64,000 nt of DNA from Klebsormidium nitens (Eukaryota; Streptophyta; Klebsormidiophyceae; Klebsormidiales; Klebsormidiaceae). The position numbers and the translations under genes were made by a program. Under the pieces are notes generated by a model that searched no databases, was not told the DNA's origin, and worked only from the letters and a program-made list of their open reading frames with translations. The stretch lies in NCBI GenBank assembly GCA_000708835.1, contig DF237021.1, forward strand, positions 175,624-239,623, written 5' to 3'. Shown in pieces: positions 23,301-35,480 of the stretch (position 1 is its first letter; each line of letters starts with the position of its first letter).

Positions 23301-25586
23301 TATTCGCTTCCAGAGGCACGTAACCATCCCTGCAGAGGGGCTGAAAACCTGCGTTGGCATTGATGACGACTTGGGACGTTCCGTCTCAGTACTCTATGCC
23401 TACTTCCTGGAGCCGACGGGTTGATGGTTGCGATTCTAAGGGCGTGGCTTCTGTTTACTGCTTTTGCCTGCGGTCTCCTGACGAACATATATCTGGGCTG
23501 TGCTACTTTTCTACATATTCGCTTGCTGTTTCTTGGCCCGTCGCATTGAAAGGTTGCGTTTCAAAGTGAGCATCCTCGGAAATGACTTATCGAAATTTAT
23601 GGGCTGAGATTGCGGGCACCAACGGTTCACATCTATAGCCTGATGTTCTCAAAGAGCACTGATTGATTTCTAACCAATCATACGTTCCCTGATCATGCAG
23701 GACACGCCGTGGCTTTCTTGAAGGTTGGCGGCCGGGTAAGGCTCAAGTAACACCTTCCAGTCTGGATGTCCACGTTCTTTGTCATAGGCGTCTGTTGGGC
23801 ATTCAGTTTGGGCACCTGTCTTCAGCGCTTAAAGGCCGTCTTACCACTCGTAGCCCATCGAAAAACCGGCTGCCCTTCAGTGCACTTCGTATGAAGTTGT
23901 TCTCTTGATTAGTCTCAGGGCTTTTCCATTTCATATTGTCCTGTGTTGCCCTTCTCGGATGTGCACTTCAGCCACAGATGGAGGCGCAAGCGATCTGATC
24001 TGGACACTCAACCGAGTCAGGCTGACTTACCATTGTGCAGAGCAGAAGCTATCTGGTTGGAAAGAGGAAAGATGTTCCCCAGCGTGAAGACTAATACACT
24101 TGCCGAATGCTGCTCGTTATCATTATGAGACCTCCCCTTTTCAAAAGCAGCGCCTCTCGTTTTACATTCGCTCTTGGATATCCTCTGCGTGCCCGCAGAC
24201 TCGGATCTGTGGGGGCCCTCAGATTGCAACCAAAGCTTCAAAGTCTTCAAGACTTCCTCTGCTGGTCGTACTGACTCTCCTCTCCCGCAAACAATGAGCT
24301 AGGGTCCTAGATTCTTCTGCATTGGTTGAATCCGGAAGCCCTTTTGAAGAAATGAGGCGTTCTAGACTTGTGGTCTTCTCCCACCAGACTTTCCTGTTGA
24401 AAACGGAAAACTGAGGGTCTCCACAGTCTTGGTTCTCCCTGCGAACACACAAGCGGGGTTGTCTAAACTCGTGTCCGTCTTTCTCCAGACGTCAGCGTAC
24501 CTGCCGGACCTCCAGAAGCGCGTCGGCGGCAGCGGCGCGGCTAAGCCCAAGCGGAAGTCCAAGGCCAAAGCGGCAAAGGACGCGGACTCGGACGAAGACG
24601 AAGAAGTCGAAGAGCCCACCCCGGCAGAGAGCAGCAAAGCCGGCGGACGGCGAGGGGGTGCCGGCAGGGGCAAAAAGAGGGGGGGTGCGGAGGAAGATGC
24701 GGCGGGGGTGGCGGAGGAGGAGGTAACTAAAGCGGAGGAAAAGCCGAAAGCTGGTGGAAGAGCGAAGGGGAGAGCCGCGAAGAAAGAAGAAGCGGTGGCT
24801 GAGGTCGAGGAACCGGCTCCGGAAACGGCAGAGGGGGGGGTGGAGATGGGGGAGATTGAGGGGGGGGAAATGGAGGGGATGGAAGCCCAGGGGGGAAGGA
24901 AGAGGAAGGGAAAGGCAGAGGCGGTCGTGGAGAAAGAAGCAGCCCCCGTGAAAAGGGGCAAGAAAGAGAAGGTCGAAGAAGCGGCGGCGAGCGTTGCGGA
25001 AGAGGCTCCGGCAGAAACAGGTCGGAAGAAACCGGGGGCACGAGAGGAGCCGGTTGAAAAAGAGGCGCCGGCAAAGAGAGGGCGCGCTAGGAAGGGGGCG
25101 GCGGGTGCAGGTAAGGCCGACGAGGGGGCTGGAGTTGAGTTGAAGGGGACAGTTGAAGATGAAGAGAAAGGGACGGCAGGAAAGGAGGAGGCAGTTGAAA
25201 AGGAAGAGACGGCAGAAGAGAAGGAGACGGTTGGAGAGGAGACGGTAGGAACAGAAGAGACCGTAGCGAAGGAAAAGAAGGCGGAAGAAAAGGAGGGGCC
25301 GTCAGAACCGGCCGTCGAAGTTGAGGCTCCGGCCGAAGAACCCGGTCCGAACGAAGAGACGAAGGAAGCAGTAGGAAACGGGAAAGGGAAGGATGAGGAA
25401 CCGGGGACTGGGCAGGCCGCTGTAGAAAGCACTAAAGAAACGGAGGGGCAAGCGGGAGAGAAGAACGGGCGCGATGAGAAGGAAAAGGTTGCTGGTGCGA
25501 AACGAGGGAGGGGGCAAAAGGCCCGGGGCGGGGCAGGAGAAGTTAGGGAGGCGGCACCGACGAGGAAGTCGTCGAGGAGAAAGTAA
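17366..25586 (+). CDS. FPG1: Plant-type formamidopyrimidine-DNA glycosylase (FPG/MutM) with long charged tail, 6 exons
   Basis: A bifunctional glycosylase/AP lyase that removes oxidised bases in base-excision repair. The CDS joins 17366-17473, 18668-18889, 21501-21836, 22217-22331, 23701-23735 and 24489-25586, giving 637 aa; every phase closes. The N-terminus MPELPEVEAAR supplies the catalytic Pro2 and Glu3. Lys60 in RKGKSLWFE matches the conserved beta-turn lysine, and FHFGMTG follows. The helix-two-turn-helix lies at about 153-201 (LLDQGFLAGIGNWVADEVLY). The region near 240-275 (SDWLFHHRW, then GHAVAFLKVGGR/TSAYLPDLQK) replaces the bacterial zinc finger without its four cysteines, as in plant FPG. 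Residues about 283-637 are low-complexity, rich in Lys, Glu, Ala and Gly, with KPKRKSK-like basic clusters, ending in TRKSSRRK. Arabidopsis FPG also has a charged tail, but a shorter one. Introns are long (about 1.2, 2.6, 0.4, 1.4 and 0.75 kb); intron 4 holds a copy of the end of exon 4. Confidence 0.93.
22302..22546 (+). repeat. Tandem duplication copying the 3' end of FPG exon 4 into intron 4
   Basis: The 37 nt at 22302-22338, covering the end of exon 4 and its splice donor, recur at 22510-22546 with only two differences. The offset is 208 bp. One difference changes the donor GGTGAG to GGCGAG, which removes the GT of the copied splice site. The flanks of the two copies show weaker similarity. 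The copy is not in the spliced model. Confidence 0.8.
24600..25586 (+). repeat. Purine-rich low-complexity coding tract (FPG tail)
   Basis: The plus strand of most of FPG exon 6 consists of degenerate GAG/AAG/GCG-type codons with long purine runs. It encodes repeated short words such as EEK, KEE, EET and AEE. The opposite strand gives a long Ser/Pro/Phe-rich open frame purely as a result of this skew. Confidence 0.7.
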
Positions 25587-26899
25587 GTTTGGTGTAGAGG
25601 GAAAGGCTGTTCTTAAACAGCGTAAGGTTGTTGTGAGGATATGATGAGTAGAGAGACACTTGCAGCCCGGACGTGTTGTGTTGCATGATCGACTGTAGGG
25701 CAACGAGACATGCAGTCAAGAATGACGTACATAGAGACAGTTGCTGAAACATCGACTGAGAGCTGGTACCTTGTGGACAATAAGACGCTTTCCTTTCACT
25801 TGTCCTCAACCCAGCTGTCGACTAAGTCTGCGTTCCTCATTGTGCAAGAACAAGGCAATGAAAGGCTCACCCAGAGCATACTACTCTCAAGCAGTTGCAA
25901 GCTGAAAAGCGTGATTGGGTTACCACAGATCTCGTTGTGCGATGCTTCAAGATTTCCATGTTACCAGGTTTAGTAACGTACTATCTTTTTCAAAGTGAGC
26001 GTGCGTGGGCGGATGCAAATATTGGTCCGGCCTTTTTTGTGTTGCATGGTTGACTCAGGCCTGACGGGAGTCGGAAATTATAATACCAAGTTGTGTACGT
26101 TACAAGTTACTCTTTGATACTCTGTTTAATTGCGATCGAGAGCGCGTTTGGCACACTCACTTTCAATAGCTGGTGATGAAGATCACTCCACGTGGCTGGC
26201 GGCTGACGTCTCCAAATCCCGAAGTCGACTAGACACGATCTGATGCCCTGTTCTTGTACGCGCCCGGCCTACAACCATGTCATGCGCGAGGCTTCCGAAC
26301 GGAACTGTGGCTTGTTGTCTGTGCAAGCGGAATTGGTCTCAAACGAGTGCAGTTGCAATAAGTCTCCGTTTCCAAGGATTCTTGTTCTTGCCATTGCCAG
26401 TCCCATGATGAGCTTCTCCCCTTCGATCTTGCGGCAACGCTATTTCGTTTTGGTCTTAATCTTCGATCATCCTTCGCCCGTAGTTGTACTTGCCTCTTGC
26501 TTTGAGTCTCCGTGCGCGGCTTTGGAAATGCTGCCGACCCGGCGCCTTGGTTCTCGATATCGACTTTCTGGCAATACAAAAGCAATAATTTTTCTGAGAT
26601 TTCTTTCTCCCCGATCGGCTGGAGCTACTTATTTGTTTTCAAACATGTTGAGGGCCTTGCAAATAGGCTCTACAGCTCTACCGACTGCCCCTTCTGATCT
26701 ACCGTACTTCTGCCAGTGCTACTATACCTGTGAGATGGAACAATTGGAACTTCAGGAAGTCCTGCACATCTGCGTTTTGGCAATGATGCTTTATGACTGG
26801 CCACGTGCCACACGTTTCTCAGTATCTCACAGTATGATCGGATGCCAGGTTATTTGGTTGTTGTACTGAGCGTCGAGGAAGCTAGACGTAAGCCGAGGA
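25587..26899. other. Intergenic region after FPG, before the repeat half
   Basis: About 1.3 kb. It holds the FPG 3' UTR and then sequence with no supported gene. A 208-codon open frame at 26243-26869 shows no recognisable domain and no homologous splicing context; I treat it as chance. Confidence 0.45.
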
Positions 26900-29800
26900 C
26901 TTGTGCTTCCTTGCGACTTCTTGCATATCAGTCGAGAGCCGTGCTTAAAAAAGTCATGCTGCTTTCTTTCTTCGTTCTATAGGGACTGCTAAGACGATCA
27001 AAGGGCTACAGGTTCATCCCGACTCAATCTTATGAGGCTAAGAAGGCTCGCTTCTCCGACCTGACACGAAGAAATGTGTCAGTGTGTACGCGACAAGTTG
27101 TTTTGCATTACTTCCGAGCCGCGCCAGTTCTCTAATCTGCAAGACGCTGTCTTTTTCTTGAAGAGATAAATACAGGCTTACAAATGGGACATAAATTGGT
27201 CGGTCTTTTCGTCGGCCGCTGCAAATACAAAAGCCGCTTCAATGTCAGTACAATTTGACGCCTTCTTCGCATACGACGGCCTCCCATCTTGCCGTTTTGA
27301 AGAGGGCCCCTTCCCACTGTGTGCATCCTCGTCTTTCGATCGCTGCTGTGTGCCGACCAGACAAAGTTTGAATCGGTAGGACCTAGATGCTCTGAACATG
27401 GACTTTCAGACGTGCGGAAAGATACTGATGATTTAACGACGACGTCGGCGCACAAGGCCTGTTACTGAAGCGGGCAGATGGCAATGAGATCAGTCTACGT
27501 GTGGTGGGCTTGCAGTTTCTGCCACCTACTGAATTCAAAGGGAGCCAAGGCTAATATCACGGCTCTTTCCTTGGCTTTACCACTTGTTTTAATGAGGCTT
27601 CAGGCTAAAGGCACGGTCTCGTTCAGACTTCGGTCGTCCCAAGATTTCAGTGCGTGGGTTCTCGTCTTCGTATGCCGCTGTGTCCCTACCGGACAAAGTT
27701 TTTGCATGAGTACTACGGCCCAGAGTCCGGCAACGTGGACTTTTACACGTGCGTACGGATACTAGATTGATAGTCAACGGCGTCGGTGCACAAGGCCTCT
27801 ATTGAAGCTGGCAGAAGGCAATGAGATCAGTCTCCGTGTGGTGGGCTTGTGGTTCCTGCCACGCCGTCAGCTTCAGTGAGCCAAGGCAAATACCACAGCT
27901 CTTTTTTTGGCTTTACTTCCTCTTTCATCAGAGCTTGTGAATACGCGAACGTTTCCCTTTTTGAATTCGCTCGTCTTAAGTTGCTCCGTGCTCCTTTTGC
28001 CAACAAATTCTGACTTCGATAGCAAGCGAACCGACAGTCACCGGGCCGACCCAGCACCCAGCATTATTGGTAGCGACCGTTCTGCGGGGGAGTTCGACAA
28101 CTTGGTCGCCATGTCAGCCGGGCACCTTCGGCCACTTTGAATACGTTTTCCGTCAGCCTTGTTGCAAAGGTCACAAAAGAGTCAATCTTCTTATGACGGC
28201 ATGAGTGGGCGGGTCTCCTGTCGAAATAATGGGCGACTCAATCTCCTTTAAGCACACTTTTGGTCGCCCGAAAAGTTGGACACGTGGGCAAGGGCTTTTG
28301 CAGTGGACGGAGCGCTGCCAATTTAGACTCTGGAGGGTTTGCCACGTGGCTATGACGAGCTCCGGCTATGAACTGCTTGTCAGTTCAGCTGAATGTCGGA
28401 CCTTCCCGACCGAGGCCGCTGCTTTGACAATGTCAGAACGACCTCCATTCACCGTATTAGAATGATCAAGGGACGTTTTTGTTTTGGTGGCGAGTGCTCT
28501 GTATTGTGTGTGAGAGGAAACGTCCCTGAAAAGGAAACGGAAGAGTTGTTTCTGCTGATGTTGGCACCGATCCAGTCACACATCGATGTATGTAGGTTGT
28601 TGCAGATTCTAGCATAACAATCACGCTTTTTATCTGTGCGGAAGGGATCGCTCAGGTGAAAGCTTCCATTATTTGGTCCTTCGCGTCACGACTTGTCGCC
28701 GGAACTTCGAAAAGTGAACGGCCCTTGTGTCAACGCCGCCTGACGCCTTGCGTTGTCAAAACATGTTTCGTAAACCCAGCTTGGAGCTAGACCGGCGGCA
28801 GCAACGGCTTCGCAACGGATTATCCTCAGCCCTAAAGGATTGCCTGCGCTCTCTTTGTCAATCATTTACTATCTAGCCAACGACTGTCTCCAGATTATCG
28901 TGTTGGCAGAACCGAGTCTCGTTTCCGGCCCCTGCCGATCACCAATTTTTCTTTCGGACTTTACCTGCTTTTCATCCCAAATCGCAATTCCCAAAGCTGT
29001 CCCAGATTGTTTTGAAGCGCCACGTGACGTACGCCGCAGTGCAAATCGGTGTCCATCACACAGCGAAAACTAGTGGCTGGCAGACCCGGGCCTCATAATT
29101 CATGGTTTCTTTCTGTCGATCAAGTGTGCTGCAAGCCACATGCAAGCGTTTCACGATTTCCGGCTGCTTATCTTTTTCCTCTTTCGATTCGGGAAAGATA
29201 CGCCAAGTTGGGTCGCACGTCGTACCTTCCTGGTCGAGATTCTTACGGCATTTGTTCGGCTTTCTTGTGACCGTCATTACGGAGCGATCGGCCTGGTCGT
29301 CTGAGTGGTACACGTGGCCATGACGAAGGGCGCTGTGGTGGATAAACCACTCGTTGTGACTCCCCTCGACTGACGCTACGGGATTGAAACTGGATTCAAA
29401 TTACCTCGCTCAAGTTCATTCCCCGTCCTCCGAACGCGTTCAGATCCAAGTCTCCCGGTGCTTTACGTGGCACCAGCGCTCTAAAAGTAGCAATATGCGA
29501 GGAGAATCAAAGTAATCAATGGAAACGGACCTTACTTCGATTCTTACGTCCGACGGGACGTTGCTTGATCTCCTTCTTCATCGCTTCGTGCCGCCAGTGG
29601 ATTCTCTGGCCGTACGTGATGGAAAGCCTTGTCGGCGTAGAGACAATTAGCTCCTTTTCCTTCCAGATAGCCAACTCGTCTATCGGCTTTGCCAGCGTCA
29701 AAAAGCTTACCTTGTACAATTGGAGAGTCGCTACCTCTCCTGTAGTTTAGCAACTTGAAACTTCTGGTCTGGCAGTGGTGCGTCAGATTGACCCGGGTCG

Positions 29801-30640
29801 ACTTTTCTTCTTTCGTTATCACGCCAGACCCAAGTCAAAAGCAATCCGTGGCCCCTCGGGCAAGTCTTGGGGCTAGTATCATTCTCCACCTGTCTCTTCT
29901 GATCTTTGCAAGAGCTGCATATGCATGTTTCACATTCGTACGTGATTCCAGTCATTTCTGCGCATCTGTTCCTCTACGCTTTCTTTGCTTGGTGTCTCTT
30001 CAGCTATAGGACCCTACAAGCCCTTTTCTGTCAGAACCTGGATCCGGTCCTTCACACCTTCACACTCTCACACCTTCACAGTGACACGGTCGGACCAGCA
30101 GGCATTGAGAGGCGATGATGCATATCACTACTGGCGGGCGGTGATTCCAAAAGGTACTGTGTTATCGATCGTACCGTTTTATTTCAAGCCTTCCATCGAG
30201 CGCGTGCGCAACTTACGCGCCCGAATGACGTCACTCAGGCGATCTTCGATGGAATGCCACGTCTGCCCCGACCAGTTCCATGACCTTTTTGTTAGTATAA
30301 TCAACGTTTGGGAAGGTGGCTGCCATGCATGAGACGGCTTCAAGGGTACTTTACTTCCTGTTTGCAAACCGTGTCCAATTGGAGTTCGATGTGGGTGCAG
30401 GCACGGGTTTAGACTGACCTCTGGAGTGCCTAACCGGGACGTACTGTACTTGCCCTCGCCGCCCAGCTGAGGCACGGCTCTTTTCCTGGTCACAGGAAGG
30501 TGGAAATTTTCTTCTGCCAAAGTATGCAACGCAGGTTATCCGATCACGGAGAAGGCTCAGCCCAGAATTCTCTGCGAAGCATTGATCTGGTCGACTACCT
30601 TTTGTCCTCGAGGCATCTGGGAAATTACATCGTGCCTGCT
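26900..30640. repeat. Segmental repeat copy A (about 3.7 kb)
   Basis: This is the longest of three diverged tandem copies. It shares ordered blocks with copy B: 26,906-27,090 with 30,885-31,070; 27,210-27,530 with 31,200-31,500; 28,060-28,385 with 31,690-32,025; 29,550-29,890 with 32,110-32,470; 30,125-30,350 with 32,700-32,930; and 30,560-30,630 with 33,190-33,265. It shares other blocks with copy C, including 28,790-29,060 with 34,875-35,200 and 29,310-29,350 with 35,417-35,460. Inside it a subunit of about 340 bp is itself duplicated: GGCAATGAGATCAGTCT occurs at 27,480 and again at 27,821. No coding content is recognised. Confidence 0.75.
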
Positions 30641-30879
30641 TGAACGCGTCCGCAGGTGGGAAGTGAATAAATCACACTAGGCTTCGGATGGGTCGGTCGT
30701 CGTTCGGCCTCTCGTTGGAGTGGGTTGGTATAATCTCTCTTCCTCCACCAGTGTGCTCAAGAGCGATGACGGTGTGGTTCAGTTGGTGGCCGCTGTAAGC
30801 GGGCCACTCGCGGAATCGTTGTCTGTGAATCGGACGCCAGGTTGTCAAAACCTTTGAAAAGAGCTGAGTCGAGGAACCC

Positions 30880-33300
30880 TGCTTGCTTGCGACTTCGGTC
30901 TTGCGTATCAGTTCGAAGTGCTCAATAAACACATGCCCGCTTCCTATCTAGGTTCTAGGGAATGCAAAAAGGGCCAAAGAGCTGCAAGTTCATTCCTAAA
31001 CGTTATGAGGCCAAGAAGACTCGCTTCTCGCGACTTGACACGAGGAATTCGTGCTCCGCGATGAGCTTTCTTGTTAAGTTCCGAGCCGCGCCTCTGCTGT
31101 AAACTCTTCCACCTAAAAGCCGCTGTCTCTGCATTGAGTGAATCAAGCTAGAGAACTCGCCAGGGCAGGCTAGAGACTTGGACATGGATCACGTCCTTTT
31201 CATCGAGTGCTCCAAAGTCACAAGCCGCTTCAACCTCGGTCCGCTTGACGCCTTCGTCGCATAAGACGACCGCCCATCGCTTTGAAAGACGAAGTGCGTG
31301 CATTCCCGTCTTTCGTATGTTGTTAGGTGCCGACCAGACAGAGTTTGATCGGAAGGACCTAGATGCTCTGAACGTGGAATTCCAAACGTGCGTAAAGCTA
31401 CTCATTGTTTAACGACGTCGGTGCACAGGCTATTAAATCGAAGCGGGCAGATGGCAATGAGATCATTCTGCGTCTGGTGGGCTTGCACTTCCTGCCACTC
31501 AGTTAACTCCGGGAGCCAAGGCAAAAACCTCAACTCTTGTCTAGGCTTTGCCACTTGTTTGATAGGGCGTTAGGCTGCACGCACAGTCTCTTTTTGAGTT
31601 CGGTCGTCCCGACTTGCACCGTGCCTGTTTTGCCAACAATGTTTGACTTTGACAACAAGCGAACAGACAGTCACAACCCAGCACCCAGCACTGTTGATAG
31701 CGACCGTTTTGCGGGGAGTTCGACAAATTTGTTCGCCGCATCAGCCCCTACGGCCACTTTGAGTACGTGTATGTCAGCCTAGATGCAAACAGTTGAGAAA
31801 ATTTGCTTGACAGGGCCAGGGGCTAAAAAGAGAGTCGCTCTTTTTATGAGGGCATGGGTGGGCGGGTCTGCCAAAGAGATGGGCAAATCGAATCTCTTGA
31901 AGCACATTCGTTGGTCGCCGGAAAAGTTGGACAGTTCACAAAAGACTTTTGCAACGGATAAACCGCTACCAATCGAGGGTTTGCCACTTGGCTGTGACGA
32001 GCTCCGACTATTGTCTGCTTGTCAGTTCAAGAGGATGACGGACCTTCACCCGCCGTGCTTCAAGTGGCGACGTTGCTCTGAGACCTTAATTGATCAAAGT
32101 GCCGCCGGACCTTTCTTCGTCGAAATATGACGCCTGGCCGGATGTTGCTTGGTATCCTTTCTCAGCACTACGTGCCTTTGGATTCTCTGGCCGTGGTGGA
32201 AAGCCTTCAATTCGTTGCGGAGACAAGCTCTCTTGCCTTCCAGATAGCCAACTCGTCTTGTACAGACTTTGCCAGTAGCAACTTGGAGCTTACCTTGTAC
32301 AGTGGAAAGTCGCTAAATCCCTTGACTTTAGCAACTTGGAAATCCTGGTCTGGCAGTGGTGCGTCAGATCGACCGGGGGCCAACTTTTCATGTTTCGTCG
32401 TGACGCCAGACCCTAATGAATCCAAAGCGGTTCGTGGGCCTCGGGCAAGTCCTGGGGCTGACATCATTCTTCACAATTAATGTGTCTTTAATCTTGCAAG
32501 AGCTGCATGCATGTTTTGCGGTAAGTTGTACCAGTCGTTTTTGAGTACGTGTCGCTATACGGTTTCTTCTGAACGAATGGTGTCTTTCCGCTCAAAAAGA
32601 GCCATAAGCCCTCTTCTATCAGGATCGGATTCCGGTCCTTCAACACGGACGAGCTAGCAGGGAGTGAGTTCTCTGCATTTCGATGATTCATAATGCTACT
32701 GGTGGGCGGTCATTTGAAAAGGGACTATAAATTTGACTGCACCTTTTTATTTTGAAGCCTTCCATCGAGCGAGTGCGCCACGCGGGCCTGCCTCTGAATG
32801 ACGTCACTCAGGGGTTCTCCCGGTGGGACTGCCACTTCAGCCCGACCGGTTCGGTGGCCTCGGTGTTAGTACACAGTGACATTAATGAGGAAGGTGGAGC
32901 TGCCACATGACACGGCTTCAAGGGTACCCTAGCTAGTTTCAATCCGCAAACTGTGTGTCTGAAACTTTGGGTCAAGGCACGGGATTAGACTGACCTTTGG
33001 AGTGACTCACTGCTCCTTAACCAGTAACGGAGGGACGAGAGTCAACGGAGGGACGTACAGTCTGTACTCGCCCTCGCCGCACAGCTGAGGCACGGCTGTT
33101 TTCTGGTTACAAAAAGGCGGATTTCTTTTTTTAGCAGAATCTGCAACGTAGCCTTAAGTTATCCAAATCAAGGAGAAGGCTCAACCGAAACCACTCTACG
33201 AAGCATCCTGTTCGGATTCCGTTTTATCTCCAGGTATCTTGGACATTTCACGTGATGATCGCACTCGGCCTTCCTTCTGAGTACCAGGTGTCATATTGAC
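30880..33300. repeat. Segmental repeat copy B (about 2.4 kb)
   Basis: The second diverged copy, colinear with copy A but shorter; it has a single GGCAATGAGATCA subunit, at about 31,451. Strongly kept words shared with A include TTCCAGATAGCCAACTCGTC (32,239; 29,664), TCTGGCAGTGGTGCGTCAGA (32,350; 29,768) and AATGACGTCACTCAGG (32,798; 30,223). The differences are scattered substitutions and small indels, so this is an old duplication. Confidence 0.75.
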
Positions 33301-33329
33301 TTTGTACGCGTCTGTGACGACTAGCATTC

Positions 33330-35480
33330 AACTAGTACTGCTCGCGAATTACTCTTTCTTGAGCGGGTGCAGACTTCTTTAAAGTAACGACAGAAGCCTT
33401 CGTCGACAGAATTTGATTAGCAGGACCTAGATGCCCGCAAGATGGGCTTTCAGACGTGCATAAAGATGCTGAGTAACTAGCAACGTTGGTGTACAAATGT
33501 GCCTTAAGGCCTGTTACTGAAGCTCGCAAATCGCAATGATATCAGTCTACGACGTATGGTACGTGGGCTTGCAGTTCCTGCCACACAGTCCATTTACAGT
33601 ACCTTGAGCCAAGGCAAAACCGACAGCTCTTTCCTTGGCTCTACTCCTTGTTTGATAGGGCTTTGGGCTACACGCACGGTCTCCTTTTGAATTCGGTCGT
33701 CCCAACTTTTCAGTGCGTGGGTTCTCGTCTTTCGCATGCCGCTGTGTGCCGACCAGACAGAGTTTGACTGGTAGGACGCAGATGCTCGCAACGTGGAATT
33801 TCAGCCGTGCGCAAAGATATCCATTGTTTAACGACGTCGATGCACAAGGCCCTTGATTGAAGCAGGCGAATGGCAATGAGATCAGTCTCCGTGTGGTGGG
33901 CTTGCAGTTCCTGCCACGCCGTCAGCTTCAGTGAGCCAACGCAAAACCACAGCTTTTTTCTTGGCTTTAGCCACCATCTTTTTCAAAGCATTGGGTTACA
34001 TGTTCGTTCGGTTTTCGAGGTCGGTCGTCCCATCCTGCCCCGTGCCTCTCTTGCCAACAAAGTCTGACTTTGATAGCAACCGAACGGACAGTCAGATCCA
34101 GCAACCCAGCACTATTGGCAGCGACCGTTCTGCTGAGGAGTTCGACAGTTTGGTCGCCGTGTCAGCCGCGCACCTACGGCCACCTTGAGTACCTTATCTG
34201 TCAGCCGTCAGCCCTTGATGCAAAAACTTGAGGAAGTTTTCTTGACAGGGCAGAGGACCAAAGAAGAATCGTCCTTGTCGTTAGGGCATGGGTGGGCGGG
34301 TCTGCTGCCATACTAATGGGCGACTCGAATCTCTTAGAAGCACACAATGTGGTCGCCTGAAATCTTGAAGACGGCGGCAAGGGCTTTTGTAAGGCATAGA
34401 ACGCTGCTGATCGAGGTTTTGCCACGTGGCTATGACGACGTCCGACTATGGACTGCTTGTCAGTTTAATTTTTGGCCCTTCATGCAGAAAGCCGCCATGT
34501 CACAGTGTCAGTTCAACCTCCATTTGCCGTATGGCTAGCGGTCAAGAAGCGTTGCTTTTCGTCGCAAGTTCCCTGTACTCCGTACAATTCTGTGGAAGGA
34601 ACCTTTGGAAAGAGGAAATCTAAGGTTCCTCCTTTGCTGATGTTGGCACCGATTCAGTCACAGAGCAATACGTGTGGTTGTATCTTTAATTCTGCTGATT
34701 ACTGAGGCACTCGATCTCCGCCGTAAGGATCCTTCAGGTGGGTGTTTTCTACTTGCTGCCCTTTGCGTGTAGGATTGTCCTTCCCGCAACCTGCAATCGC
34801 GGAGAACATGTTGGCCTTTGTACACCGGTTTTCGACGTTCTGAGTCTGGAACCTATTTCTTTTAAAGCCGGGGTAAACTTACCGGCAGCAGCAATGGCTG
34901 GCCAACGCACGATTCTCAGCCTTCAACAGATCATCCTTCAGCCTGTGCTCTCTTTGGAAATCGATTCCTCTGTCGGCCGATCCACTGAGTGTTTCCAGAT
35001 CATTGTGCTAGCAACAGCTTTCGACTCTGGGTTCCCCTTGCCAATCAAAGACCTTTTTTGAGATTTATCAAAGCCTACCTCTTTTACCTCCCATCTCACG
35101 CCGTGTACATGTTGCGCTAAGCTGTTATGGAGTAACCTGGTCGGACCGCAGTGCCTATGGTTCCCGCCAAGAACCGATCGCACTGCGGAAGCCTGTGGCT
35201 GGCGGACGCGCCCTCGTACTTTTGTCGTTTCGATCTTGTTCTTTCAACACTACGAGCCACGCGCAAGCGCTCATACCGCACTTTCAAGTGCGGGCTCCTC
35301 CCTTCGTATGACTCGGACAACGTTTTCACTAGCCGACTTGTGATTTTTATTCTGGCCAAGTCCATTTTTGGATTACGGCTCTGATCCTAGGTGCATGTGG
35401 AACGGCCTAGGTGGCTCACGTGGCAATGACGTAGGGCGCTGTGGCAGACAGCCACTGTGCGCCATCGGTTCCGCGGACGG
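33330..35480. repeat. Segmental repeat copy C (about 2.1 kb)
   Basis: The third diverged copy. Like copy A it has two tandem subunits about 340 bp apart (GCAATGATATCAG near 33,534 and GGCAATGAGATCAGTCTCC at 33,870). It shares with A and B the GCGACCGTTCTGC block (34,120), the GGGCGGGTCTGC block (34,294), the GCCACGTGGCTATGACGA block (34,422) and, with A only, the region 34,640-35,460 ending at CACGTGGCAATGACGTAGGG. It lacks the part of the unit that A and B share at their 3' ends. Confidence 0.72.

Noticed and set aside
24362-25432. Minus-strand open frame of 356 codons, Ser/Pro/Phe-rich
   Set aside because: It is the shadow of the purine-rich FPG exon 6 on the plus strand; the FPG frame has a spliced family context and this one has none.
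26243-26869. Plus-strand open frame of 208 codons
   Set aside because: No domain, no recognisable composition of a real protein, no partner exons; long frames of this size are expected by chance in 64 kb.
27478-34067. Recurring MAMRS...VWWAC open frames as a possible small-protein family
   Set aside because: They coincide exactly with the repeated DNA subunit (27,478; 31,451; 33,870), diverge completely after about 16 codons and end at different points, as expected for translated repeats.
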